Positions 1-8,231 of a stretch of 45,107 bases of DNA are shown here, piece after piece (position 1 is the first letter of the stretch; every line of letters begins with the position of its first letter). The notes below the pieces were generated by a model. It saw only the letters and a list, made by a program, of their open reading frames with translations, did not search any database and was not told the DNA's origin. Both the position numbers and the translations under genes were made by a program. Source of the DNA: Candidatus Zixiibacteriota bacterium (lineage in GTDB: Bacteria; Zixibacteria; MSB-5A5; GN15; FEB-12); the NCBI GenBank assembly GCA_020346225.1, contig CP070777.1:1614789-1659895 (forward strand), in the 5' to 3' direction.

Positions 1-830
1 GCGCCAACGCAGGGAGAGTCGCCCTGAAGGCCGAAGTCACCCGCGTCCGGGTCGCAAAACATGGGATCCATGGACATGTTTCCGTTGTCATTCGCCTGAT
101 CGGTCAGACAGCCGACCCAGTTGCCGCCCTCGTTGCCGAATAGGTCGGAGCAGGTAAACGTCGCCCCGCTATACGTATCGGAGCAGGTCACGACCTCGCC
201 GCCCGTCGATGATGCTATGATACAATTCTCGAACTCCGGCCGCGACGTCGCTATCATCAGAACCGCCGCACCCACCGGTGCCGAGCTCCGAACAAAAGTG
301 CAGTTCACGAACCGTGCCGAAGAAGCCTTCAGGCGAACCGCACCGCCGCTGACGGTGCCGATATTATTGATGAAAACACAGTTTTTGATGGTCGGTGACG
401 CCGACTTCAAAAGTACCCCGCTGCCCTGAGCGGAATAGCCGTTGCGCACAGTGAAGCCGTCGATTACCGTGCCCGATTCATCCGTCGACGAAAAGTTGAA
501 GCCAATATGCAAAGCGTCGACAGTCCCTTCACAGTCAATAATGGTTGCCCCGGGCCCGTTTTCCGAGACCAGCGTTATCGACTTCCCGCGAAACTGGATA
601 TCACGATTCCCCTCGCCCTTATAGATACCGTCGGCCACAACAACGCTATCGCCATCATCGGCGGCGTCAATCGCTGCCTGTATGGTAGCGTGATCCGCCG
701 GAACATGGATCGCTGTTTCCGGCGGCGGCTCCTGGTCGTCACCGGTCACCTCCTCCGCTTCCTCGGAGCAGGAGAGCATGACGGCAAGACATACGAATAT
801 CAGACTCTTATACAGTTTCTTCATCATCAT
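1..830 (-). CDS. Right-handed beta-helix lipoprotein, truncated at window edge
   Basis: An open reading frame runs from an ATG cluster at 824-830 leftwards off the window with no stop, so the C-terminus is missing. It starts MKKLYKSLIFVCLAVMLSC, a lipoprotein signal peptide ending in a lipobox-like MLSC, followed by an acidic, proline-rich spacer. The rest (HVPADHATIQAAIDAADDGD, then repeats with GFTVRNG, IKNCVFINN and FVNCTFVRS) is typical of parallel beta-helix (pectate-lyase-like) surface proteins. Three ATGs in a row lie at 830, 827 and 824; the AGGGAGG at 834-840 is best spaced for 827 or 824. The protein probably sits at the outer membrane or surface. Its ligand or substrate cannot be told, and no catalytic residues were identified. 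Confidence 0.8.
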   Translation of the reverse strand, partial: MMMKKLYKSLIFVCLAVMLSCSEEAEEVTGDDQEPPPETAIHVPADHATIQAAIDAADDGDSVVVADGIYKGEGNRDIQFRGKSITLVSENGPGATIIDCEGTVDALHIGFNFSSTDESGTVIDGFTVRNGYSAQGSGVLLKSASPTIKNCVFINNIGTVSGGAVRLKASSARFVNCTFVRSSAPVGAAVLMIATSRPEFENCIIASSTGGEVVTCSDTYSGATFTCSDLFGNEGGNWVGCLTDQANDNGNMSMDPMFCDPDAGDFGLQGDSPCVG

Positions 831-1428
831 CTACCTCCCTTAAAGATAAGTCTTCCTTACATATTCTACGTGTGTGCCGCAAGATTCGCCACAGGCTCGG
901 CCATGCCTGCGATCCCCCGGCCCGGCTGCCGACAGTCCTGCGCCTCAGGTCAGCTGACCAAGACTCGCATGCAGGACCGTAACCCTTTGTTGCTTAATCT
1001 ATTCGCCTGGTGACACACATCGAAGCCCCCGACTGCAAACAGCCGATGTGCAACGCTGCTAACCAAATTATAGTCGAATCAGCCGTTTTTCAAAGGCATT
1101 TCTGGTGTTACCGGCAGACAGCGAGCCGAGCGGCTCGGACGCTGAGCGCCGGACTTTTACGCTTTTTCTGAACTGTTTTTGTTGAAATGGCGACAAAATC
1201 ACCCGTAATTGTAATCAAACACCAAGGCGGGCATCTACTTGGCCGTATGTGACCTGGAGGTATCGTTACAACCCCCGGGCGCGCCGCATCGACATTGACC
1301 ACCAGAGACGTCTTCGGGGTCATAGCTCTGAGTACTGCAAGATAGGCACCTGTTATTCACCCGGCTTAAATGGCGGCAGATGTCCGGAGTCGCTGAAATC
1401 TCTTGGGTGAAGGTTGGGAGACAGACAT
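831..1428. other. Intergenic region between divergent lipoprotein and kinase genes
   Basis: About 600 bases without a convincing gene; short frames here lack ribosome sites and protein-like composition. It must hold both divergent promoters. On the minus strand a perfect TATAAT (1067-1072) sits 15 bases from a TTGAAA (1088-1093), shorter than ideal, as a weak candidate promoter for the lipoprotein. A GC-rich hairpin (CGAGCC-GAGC-GGCTCG, 1122-1137) has no directly adjoining T-run. No clear promoter for the kinase was found. Confidence 0.5.
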
Positions 1429-4400
1429 ATGACATTCTGGCGATATGCCGCAAGTGAGCGAACCCTTTACAGCGTTTTGGCCGTCACTGCCTGCGCCATT
1501 ATCGGGGCCATGCTCTTCATTCTGCACTCAGGGACTCAGATGATAGGTCGGATTGGCCCGCTGGCCGACGCTACCATGGAAATCGGCATGGAAGCGACCC
1601 AGGCACACCTGTGGCTCATGGAGGCTGTCACCGAGGAGGATCTTGCCGGGTTGGATACCGCTCAAGCCTATCTCGACATAGCTGACCAGTACGCCCTGGC
1701 CATGCTTGAAGGCGGAACCGTCGGCGACATTACTTATGCGCCCCTGACCCATCCGCGCATGCGGGAGCAGGTGGAGGAGGTCAGGCATACCATCCGAGGT
1801 CTGCAGCGAATTGGTCACCAGGAAATGCAGACTATACGGGATCTGCTTATTGATCCCGACCAGACCCACTCGCACGACCTTCTGTTCACTGACCTTCTCG
1901 ATCAGACTGCTGCCGTCGAGCGGCAGCTGCGTCTGGTGATAAACAACGAGTTGTCCTACTTCCGTCACGTCCAGATAACTTTGATCTTTGTGTGTATCGG
2001 TTTCTTTGCTCTGGTTGCCGGCGTCATATATCGTTATCTGACGGAGCAAAAACGCAGCCAGGCAAGGATCAATCACCTCAACCAGGTGCTGCGTGCTATT
2101 CGAAACGTCACCCACCTCATCACGCGCGAGAGAGACCGCAGCGAGCTGATCAAAAAGACCTGCGAGTCTCTGGTGACCAACCGTGGTTTCCACAATGCGT
2201 GGATAACTCTCACCGACGAATCCGGACGTCCCATTGCCTGGGCCGAGTCGGGCCTGGACGATTCATTTGAATCGGCCCAAAGGATTCTTGAGAAAGGGGA
2301 ACTGATCCCCTGTTGTGAATGGGTCAAAGACAGAGACGAGTTGGTAATCATCAAAGATCCGCCGGCCGAGTGCGCCGGCTGCCCCCTGGCCAAGATGTAC
2401 ACCGGCCGCTCGGGACTGGCCACTGCCCTGAAGCACGACAATTCACTGTACGGATATATGGTCGTATCGACCCCACGTGCCTACGCCTATGATCCCGAAG
2501 AGCAGTCGCTGTTCTCCGAGCTGGCCCAGGATATTGCTCTCTCATTGCACCTGATAGCGGTGGAGGAAAAGCGGAGCGCCGCCGAGAAAGCCCTTCGCTC
2601 CAGCGAGGAGCGCTACCGAACTCTGGCCGCCAACATCCCCGAAAGTGATATCTACCTGTTCGACCACGATTTGCGGTTCATCGTCGCCGACGGCGCTGAG
2701 ATGAAGAAGAACAACCTGTCCCCCGAGTTCTATGAAGGGAGAACGCTATTTGAAACGTGGGAAGAACCGGCTGCCAAAGTCATGGAGCCGCTTTTCCGCC
2801 GCGCTCTCGACGGTGAATCGGCCACCGACGAGTTTGACTGCTGCTGCAACACTTACCTGATACTGACAGTTCCGATCTTCAACGAACGCAATGAAGTTGT
2901 CGCCGGTATGGGGCTTACTCACAACATAACCGATCGCAAACGGGCCGAAGAAGCTCTCAGGCTCACTCAGTTCTCCGTCGACCATGCCGCCGATGCCGTG
3001 TTCTGGATTGACTCCCAGTTCCGTTTTATCAGGGTCAACGACACCGCCTGCCAGCTCCTTGGATACTCCGCCGAAGAACTTTGTACCATGAAGTTATGTG
3101 ACATCACACCGGACAATACGCCTGAGGTATGCCGGAAGCAGTGGGACGAGGCCAAGAAACGTGGTTCGCTGACCCTCGAAACGCGCCAGCAGACGAAGGA
3201 CGGACGGTTTATCCCGGTCGAGGTTAACGTCAGCTACATGGCCTTCAAAGGGCAGGAGTACGAGTGCGGCTTTGTCCGTGACATCACCGAACGCAAACGG
3301 GCCGAAGAGGCCCTGAGGGAAAGCGAAGAGAAGTTCCGTATGCTTTCCGAGCAGGCTTTGATGGGCATCGCCATCGTCCAGAGCGATATCGTAAAGTACG
3401 CCAACTCCGCTGCCCGGGAAATCTTTGAGGTCGACCCGGTCCATTACCCCTTTATCGATATGAGGGAAATCGCTCCCAAAATCCATCCCGAGGACGCCCA
3501 GCATGTGCTCACGCAACTTGCCAAGAAACAGAACGGGGATCCCGATGTCGAGCAGCATTACGACTTTCGCGTCGTTACCGGCAGCGCCAGAGTAAGGTGG
3601 ATCGAGGTCTATTCCCGAACGATCTCATACGAAGGTCAACCAGCCGACTTCGTGACCCTAATCGATATTACCGCCCGGAAACGAGGCGAACTGCTGCAGG
3701 CGGCGCTCCTGCAGATTTCCGAAGCCACCAACGTGTCAAGCGACATCAGCGACCTTCTTAAAGCCGTTCACAAGTCCCTCGGCACGCTCATAGACACTAC
3801 CAACTTCTATGTCGCCCTTTACGATTCCAGTACCGGGGCGTATTCGTTCCCGTATTGCGTGGATCAATATGAGGGGACGGATTTCTCATCTCAAGAGCTC
3901 AAGGAAAGCCTCACCGATTACGTGAGGAGGACCGGAGAACCGATACTGGTTAACAAAGAGGTGCAGTCAGAGCTCGAACGGCAGGGCGAGGTGACCACTG
4001 TCGGAAGGCCTTCGCCCGTGTGGCTGGGCGTTCCTCTGAAGGCCGCCGGCGGTGTCCTCGGCGTCGTGGTTGTCCAGAGCTATACCGACGCCGATCTCTA
4101 TGACCTGAATGACCTGGAACTGCTCAGCTTCGTTTCCAGTTACATTACGATTGCAGTTGAGCGGAAGCTGGCCGAGGAGGCCGTGCGCGCCAGCGAAGAG
4201 CGGCTACGCACAATCTTTGAAGCCGCCCGGAGCGTATCTTTCATCTTGACAGATGTTGACGGCACGGAATCGAGAATCCTCGAATTCAGCCCCGGGGCCG
4301 AACATATCTTCGGTTACTCACGGGATGAAGTCATTGGCCGACCGGTCTCCATGCTACATCTGCCGGAGGATACGGCGAGATTCCCGGCAGTAATCGAGGC

Positions 4401-5769
4401 CATGAGACACGGGCAGGAGGGCTTCAGCGGCGAAAGAACGCTGGTGCGCAAGTCAGGCGAGCAGTTCCCGGCCCTGTTTATGACTTCGCCATTGTTCGAT
4501 TCGAACGGCATTATGAACGGCACCGTGGGAGTCTCTATTGACATTACCGATCGAGTACAGGCCGTGAAGGCTCTCCAGGAATCCGAAGAGCGTTTTCGGG
4601 CCATATACGAACAGGCTGCCGTCGGCGTGGCTCTTTTGAGTCCGGATGGGCGATGGTTGCGAGGGAATCAGAAATTCTGCGATATTCTCGGTTACACGAA
4701 CAAGGAACTCAGGCGCCTGACCTTTAACGACGTCACTCATCCTGATGATCTCGGGATCAGTCCGCCTCAGATGGAACGCATGCTGAGCAATGAGATTTCG
4801 ACATACAGCGTCGAGAAAAGATACATCAAGAAGGACGGTCCTTTTGTCTGGGTAAATGTGACCGGCGCCATGGCCCGGGGCCCCGAAGGCGAACCCAGGT
4901 ACGTTATCGCCGTAGTCGAGGACATCACGGAGCGGAAGACCGCCGAGGAAATGGTCGCCCGCTACACCGACCAGCTGCTCAAAGCCAATCAGGAACTCGA
5001 AGCCAAGCAGGCTGAACTCGAGGAGTTCATTTACACCGTTTCCCATGACCTGAAATCCCCGGTCGTGTCAATCTCCGGATTCGCGGGACTCATCAGGGAA
5101 CGGCTTAGTGACAAACTTGACGACAAGACCTCGAATTACCTCGAACGCGTTCGCGTGAACACCGAGGTGATGGAAGATCTTATCGGCGACCTTCTGGAGC
5201 TTTCACGTATCGGCCGCATGGACGAGGCCGAAGAAACCGTCGATACCGAATCACTCGTGGACGAGGTTTTCGAATCCCTTTCGGTCGCGGCTATGGAGAA
5301 GAATATAGACCTCCACAGGGCGGCGCCGATGCCGGCGGTAACCGGATGGCCTCAGCGAATCCGTCAGCTCCTCACCAACCTGGTGGACAACGCCATCAAG
5401 TATATGCCTGACCACAGGCCCGGTGCCGAGGTCAGCGTCGGCTTTGACCGTTCCAAACTCAATCCCGCCGGCGGCCATGGCGCCTTCTACGTTAAAGACA
5501 ACGGCGCGGGTATTCCCAAGCAGTTCCACCACAGAATATTCGCCATGTTCCAGCGAGTCGGTAACGTCAACGGCGAGGCCAACGGAAGCGGTGTCGGCCT
5601 GACTATCGCCAAACGCATCGTAGAGAAACACGGCTGCCACATCTGGGTCGAATCGGACGCCGGTAGCGGCGCCTCGTTCCACTTCACTCTCCCCTTGCCT
5701 GAGAAAGACGTCCATAGAGGAGCTTCTCATAAAAAACTTCAGCCCGAGCAAAACATGCCGGGCCGATAG
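1429..5769 (+). CDS. Membrane multi-PAS/GAF sensor histidine kinase
   Basis: A 1446-residue sensor kinase. The ATG at 1429 is preferred over an upstream TTG because GGGAG at 1416-1420 is correctly spaced. Order: TM helix (about 12-33), an extracytoplasmic helical sensor of about 150 residues, TM helix (about 181-204), GAF (about 220-375), three PAS domains (about 390-760), a second GAF (about 770-910), two more PAS domains (about 925-1180), HisKA and HATPase. The H-box is YTVSHDLKSPV with His1206; the N-box is LLTNLVDNAIKYM with Asn1321; then DNGAGIP, a MFQRV F-box and GSGVGLTIAKRIV. No receiver is fused, so phosphate must pass to separate regulators, and three such genes follow directly. The H-box style (VSHDLKSPVVSISGF) is that of bacteriophytochrome-like kinases paired with Rcp1-type regulators. 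The signal sensed is unknown; the GAFs lack an obvious bilin-binding context. Confidence 0.93.
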   Translation: MTFWRYAASERTLYSVLAVTACAIIGAMLFILHSGTQMIGRIGPLADATMEIGMEATQAHLWLMEAVTEEDLAGLDTAQAYLDIADQYALAMLEGGTVGDITYAPLTHPRMREQVEEVRHTIRGLQRIGHQEMQTIRDLLIDPDQTHSHDLLFTDLLDQTAAVERQLRLVINNELSYFRHVQITLIFVCIGFFALVAGVIYRYLTEQKRSQARINHLNQVLRAIRNVTHLITRERDRSELIKKTCESLVTNRGFHNAWITLTDESGRPIAWAESGLDDSFESAQRILEKGELIPCCEWVKDRDELVIIKDPPAECAGCPLAKMYTGRSGLATALKHDNSLYGYMVVSTPRAYAYDPEEQSLFSELAQDIALSLHLIAVEEKRSAAEKALRSSEERYRTLAANIPESDIYLFDHDLRFIVADGAEMKKNNLSPEFYEGRTLFETWEEPAAKVMEPLFRRALDGESATDEFDCCCNTYLILTVPIFNERNEVVAGMGLTHNITDRKRAEEALRLTQFSVDHAADAVFWIDSQFRFIRVNDTACQLLGYSAEELCTMKLCDITPDNTPEVCRKQWDEAKKRGSLTLETRQQTKDGRFIPVEVNVSYMAFKGQEYECGFVRDITERKRAEEALRESEEKFRMLSEQALMGIAIVQSDIVKYANSAAREIFEVDPVHYPFIDMREIAPKIHPEDAQHVLTQLAKKQNGDPDVEQHYDFRVVTGSARVRWIEVYSRTISYEGQPADFVTLIDITARKRGELLQAALLQISEATNVSSDISDLLKAVHKSLGTLIDTTNFYVALYDSSTGAYSFPYCVDQYEGTDFSSQELKESLTDYVRRTGEPILVNKEVQSELERQGEVTTVGRPSPVWLGVPLKAAGGVLGVVVVQSYTDADLYDLNDLELLSFVSSYITIAVERKLAEEAVRASEERLRTIFEAARSVSFILTDVDGTESRILEFSPGAEHIFGYSRDEVIGRPVSMLHLPEDTARFPAVIEAMRHGQEGFSGERTLVRKSGEQFPALFMTSPLFDSNGIMNGTVGVSIDITDRVQAVKALQESEERFRAIYEQAAVGVALLSPDGRWLRGNQKFCDILGYTNKELRRLTFNDVTHPDDLGISPPQMERMLSNEISTYSVEKRYIKKDGPFVWVNVTGAMARGPEGEPRYVIAVVEDITERKTAEEMVARYTDQLLKANQELEAKQAELEEFIYTVSHDLKSPVVSISGFAGLIRERLSDKLDDKTSNYLERVRVNTEVMEDLIGDLLELSRIGRMDEAEETVDTESLVDEVFESLSVAAMEKNIDLHRAAPMPAVTGWPQRIRQLLTNLVDNAIKYMPDHRPGAEVSVGFDRSKLNPAGGHGAFYVKDNGAGIPKQFHHRIFAMFQRVGNVNGEANGSGVGLTIAKRIVEKHGCHIWVESDAGSGASFHFTLPLPEKDVHRGASHKKLQPEQNMPGR

Positions 5770-5808
5770 CTGGCGACGTTAATGTTTAGAAACGGAGGAA
5801 GCTGATAG

Positions 5809-6267
5809 ATGGAACCGGTGGTAATCATGCTTGTGGAAGACAACGACGACCACGCCGAATTGATAAGCGACGCCTTGAATAACACCATCGTCGCCAATCG
5901 CGTCGTACGCTTCGTCAACGCCGAATCGGCCCTCGAATACCTGCATGGCGAAAAGGCCCAGGCCGCCGAGCAGGACCATCCCCTGCCCGGAATGATCCTT
6001 CTCGATATCAAGCTGCCCGGCATGGATGGTTTCCAGATGCTGCGCAAAGTTCGCACTCACGACCGGACGAAGCGGATTCCCGTCGTCATGCTGACAACAT
6101 CCAAACGGGATGAAGAGATTGCCAAAGGCTATGAATACGGTGCCAACAGCTATATCGTCAAACCGGTCAAATTCGAGGAATTCCGGGCCAAGATAATCGA
6201 CCTTAAGATGTACTGGGTCCTTACCAGCGAATTGCCGGTGCGAAACAACGAAGGACTAAAACAGTAG
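5809..6267 (+). CDS. Rcp1-like single-domain response regulator
   Basis: A 152-residue stand-alone CheY-fold receiver. The acidic pocket is in VEDNDD (Glu10, Asp11), the phosphoacceptor is Asp66 in ILLDIKLPG, the switch Thr96 lies in VVMLTTS, and Lys118 is in YIVKPV, so all catalytic positions are intact. The spacing, the VEDNDDHAEL start and the extended C-terminus match Rcp1-type regulators, which take phosphate from phytochrome-like and other HisKA kinases and act by protein contact, not DNA binding. It lies 39 bases after the histidine kinase with GGAGGA upstream of its ATG, so it is almost certainly co-transcribed with it and a cognate partner. It is a close paralogue of the next gene. 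Confidence 0.93.
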   Translation: MEPVVIMLVEDNDDHAELISDALNNTIVANRVVRFVNAESALEYLHGEKAQAAEQDHPLPGMILLDIKLPGMDGFQMLRKVRTHDRTKRIPVVMLTTSKRDEEIAKGYEYGANSYIVKPVKFEEFRAKIIDLKMYWVLTSELPVRNNEGLKQ

Positions 6268-6342
6268 TATGACCGCCGGCCGCACCGGCGAGGTCCCGGT
6301 TGACGGGGATATCGTATAAAGGAAGATAGAAGGAGAGCCAAG

Positions 6343-6825
6343 ATGAGTTCCAAGGCTTTGACAATCATGCTTGTGGAGGACAACGACGACCACGCCGAGC
6401 TCGTATCAGCGGCTTTGGAAGTCAACAACCTCGTGGGGAACGTGGTCAGGTTCGCCGATGCCGAAACCGGCCTTGACTATCTCTACGGGCGTCCGCAGTC
6501 TCCACAGCGGACGGCGCCGGCATTGCCCGACCTGATCCTCCTCGACCTGATGTTGCCCGGCATGAGCGGTATGGAACTTCTGAAAGTCATCAGAAACCGA
6601 CCGGAGACCAAAGGCATCCCGGTGGTGGTACTGACCACTTCCGCTCACGACCAGCAGATCGCCAGGGCTTATGAATACGGCGCCAACAGTTATATCGCCA
6701 AGCCGGTCGGCCACCAGGACTTTGTCATAAAGCTTGCTGAGCTCAATATGTTCTGGTCCGTCACGGCCGAACTCCCGCGCGGCAAGCAGAACTCGAGCCT
6801 CTCATCCGGCGATCAGCAACCATGA
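6343..6825 (+). CDS. Rcp1-like single-domain response regulator, second copy
   Basis: A 160-residue receiver with intact pocket: VEDNDDHAEL near the N-terminus, phosphoacceptor Asp68 in ILLDLMLPG, VVVLTTS as switch and Lys120 in YIAKPVG. It has no output domain. It shares its opening motif and overall plan with the regulator just upstream, so the pair arose by tandem duplication. The preceding AAGGAGAG and ATG start are well spaced. Two near-identical receivers fed by one kinase suggest either branching of the signal or use of one as a phosphate sink; the sequence cannot decide. Some 75 bases separate the copies, with a short GC hairpin but no T-run, so one transcript is likely. Confidence 0.92.
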   Translation: MSSKALTIMLVEDNDDHAELVSAALEVNNLVGNVVRFADAETGLDYLYGRPQSPQRTAPALPDLILLDLMLPGMSGMELLKVIRNRPETKGIPVVVLTTSAHDQQIARAYEYGANSYIAKPVGHQDFVIKLAELNMFWSVTAELPRGKQNSSLSSGDQQP

Positions 6826-6837
6826 CACGAGGTTTGT

Positions 6838-7566
6838 ATGACAACCAGACGCTCTCAGAAGGGAACCCGGCCTCCTGATCTCTACGAAGAATCGGAACCG
6901 ACGACCATTCTGATGGTCGAGGACAATCCCGATCACGCCGTCCTGGCCAGGACCGCGCTCGAGAAAAACCCGTGCTGGTCGATAGACGTGGTCGCCACCA
7001 TGGGCGAAGCCTTTTTGATGATGAAGGCCCACGAATATCAGGTACTCCTGGTCGATTACTGTCTTCCCGACGGCTACGGACTGGACCTGCTCGACTGGGT
7101 GGACGAGAGCTGCACGGTGGTGATGATGACCGCTCAGGGCAGCGAGAGAGTAGCCGTCGAAGCCTTCAAGCGCGGCGCGCTGGATTACGTCGTAAAGGAT
7201 GCCCTCTTCTGCGAAATCCTTCCCGAGATTGTCGAACAGGCCCTGGCCAAGAACAAAGCCATAAGACAGACGCAGCAGATTCTATACGACACCGACCCGC
7301 GGCATCTTAAGACGGCTATCGCCTACTCGCAATCGACCCTCAGGCTGAATGGATTCGTCCACACCGATCACCTCCGAACCGTCATTTCTAAATTCCGACG
7401 TCACGTAGCCGAGATTCGCGGCTGCCTGCGCGTTATCCGCTACAACCCGCAGGAGCCGGTAAGCGACAACCAGCTCGGCTTTCTCGAGGCCGGCCTGGAG
7501 AACTGTGAGCAGCTGGAAGAATTGATCGCGGAACTCATCTGCGGTTCGGTCGCCGACCCGGTTTGA
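6838..7566 (+). CDS. Response regulator with degenerate HisKA-like C-terminal domain
   Basis: A 242-residue protein with a receiver at about 22-140: VEDNPDH (acidic Glu28/Asp29), phosphoacceptor Asp73 in LLVDYCLPDG, Thr98 in VMMTAQG and Lys120 in YVVKDA. The C-terminal 175-235 is helical and reads like a kinase dimerisation (DHp) hairpin: KFRRHVAEIRGCLRVI aligns with the usual SHELRTPLTAIRGFLEL, and the second helix (NQLGFLEAGLENCEQLEELI) fits the expected pattern. The phospho-histidine position appears to be Ser184, and there is no ATPase domain. It could be a dimerisation module, a decoy docking site for the upstream kinase, or a Spo0B-like relay that lost its histidine. The gene begins 12 bases after the previous regulator and ends the operon. 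Confidence 0.85.
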   Translation: MTTRRSQKGTRPPDLYEESEPTTILMVEDNPDHAVLARTALEKNPCWSIDVVATMGEAFLMMKAHEYQVLLVDYCLPDGYGLDLLDWVDESCTVVMMTAQGSERVAVEAFKRGALDYVVKDALFCEILPEIVEQALAKNKAIRQTQQILYDTDPRHLKTAIAYSQSTLRLNGFVHTDHLRTVISKFRRHVAEIRGCLRVIRYNPQEPVSDNQLGFLEAGLENCEQLEELIAELICGSVADPV

Positions 7567-7604
7567 CCGGGGCCGCCCCATCCCGGAACATCGCCAAACA
7601 AAGC

Positions 7605-7632
7605 AAAAAGCCAGGCTCTCTCTGAACCTGGC
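7605..7632 (-). terminator. Intrinsic terminator of the T6SS core operon
   Basis: On the minus strand GCCAGG (7627-7632) pairs with CCTGGC (7610-7615) around an 11-base loop and is followed at once by TTTTTGC. It lies about 35 bases past the stop of the last minus-strand gene (7666-8196), between two convergent operons. Confidence 0.75.
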
Positions 7633-7665
7633 CGGCGCTTCGTGCGGGTTTAGGAAGCGATTTGC

Positions 7666-8196
7666 CTACTTTTCTTCGAGAATGATCGACTCGGCCACGG
7701 TGGCCGTGTATACCTGATCGCCGGGAATTTCCCCCTGACCGCCTTTAATAAAAAGACCAAAAATGAACAGATACGAGAGCAGTTTTCGCCCTTTCCCTTC
7801 GGCCGTAACCGCCCCCTTCAGTTTGATAGGCGACCCGTCCGCCGCCTGAAAACCTTCCGAGGGCATCAACTCCACGAACTCCACCGTGATCTTTCCCGGC
7901 TTGCCGCCGCGGCCGGATTTGACCGACTCCTTCACAACCGCTGTGCCCTGGGCGCCTTTGGCTACGATCACCTTGCCTCCTATCTCAAAAGGGCTGGCCA
8001 ATTCAAAAAGAATCGGTATCCCCTCGCCCAGTTCACCGGATGAAATTTTAATGCTGGCCGGGAATTTGACGCTCAGCTTGGCGCCCTCGGGAATCTGAAC
8101 TCTCGCGGCCTGAGCGGATACCGCCAGCACCAGCCCCAGGGCCGCGATCAAGGCGATGACTCTAAGGCCACGTCCGCAATTTATGGGTGTACGCAT
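7666..8196 (-). CDS. Exported protein of unknown function, last gene of T6SS operon
   Basis: A 176-residue protein with a signal peptide (positively charged start, hydrophobic stretch LIAALGLVLAVSA, likely cleavage after AQA near residue 30) and no lipobox cysteine. The mature part is rich in beta-type segments with repeated Gly/Val/Lys (IPEGAKLSVKFPASIKI, GGKVIVAKGAQGTAVV). No family was recognised. AAGGAG sits 6 bases before the ATG. It starts 35 bases after the transmembrane GTPase gene, on the same strand and before the terminator, so it is co-transcribed with the T6SS core. By position it could replace the missing outer-membrane/periplasmic partner TssJ, although TssJ is normally a lipoprotein. 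That role is inference only. Confidence 0.7.
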   Translation of the reverse strand: MRTPINCGRGLRVIALIAALGLVLAVSAQAARVQIPEGAKLSVKFPASIKISSGELGEGIPILFELASPFEIGGKVIVAKGAQGTAVVKESVKSGRGGKPGKITVEFVELMPSEGFQAADGSPIKLKGAVTAEGKGRKLLSYLFIFGLFIKGGQGEIPGDQVYTATVAESIILEEK

Positions 8197-8231
8197 CCTG
8201 TACTCCTTCCGGTCGGCTCCTGTCCGTTCCT

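Noticed and set aside
507-1013. Plus-strand frames over the left end
   Set aside because: They lie opposite the beta-helix lipoprotein, whose signal peptide and repeats are clear on the minus strand.
1108-1453. Small minus-strand frames upstream of the histidine kinase
   Set aside because: No ribosome sites, low-complexity Cys/Arg-rich composition, overlapping each other; judged chance frames in an intergenic region.
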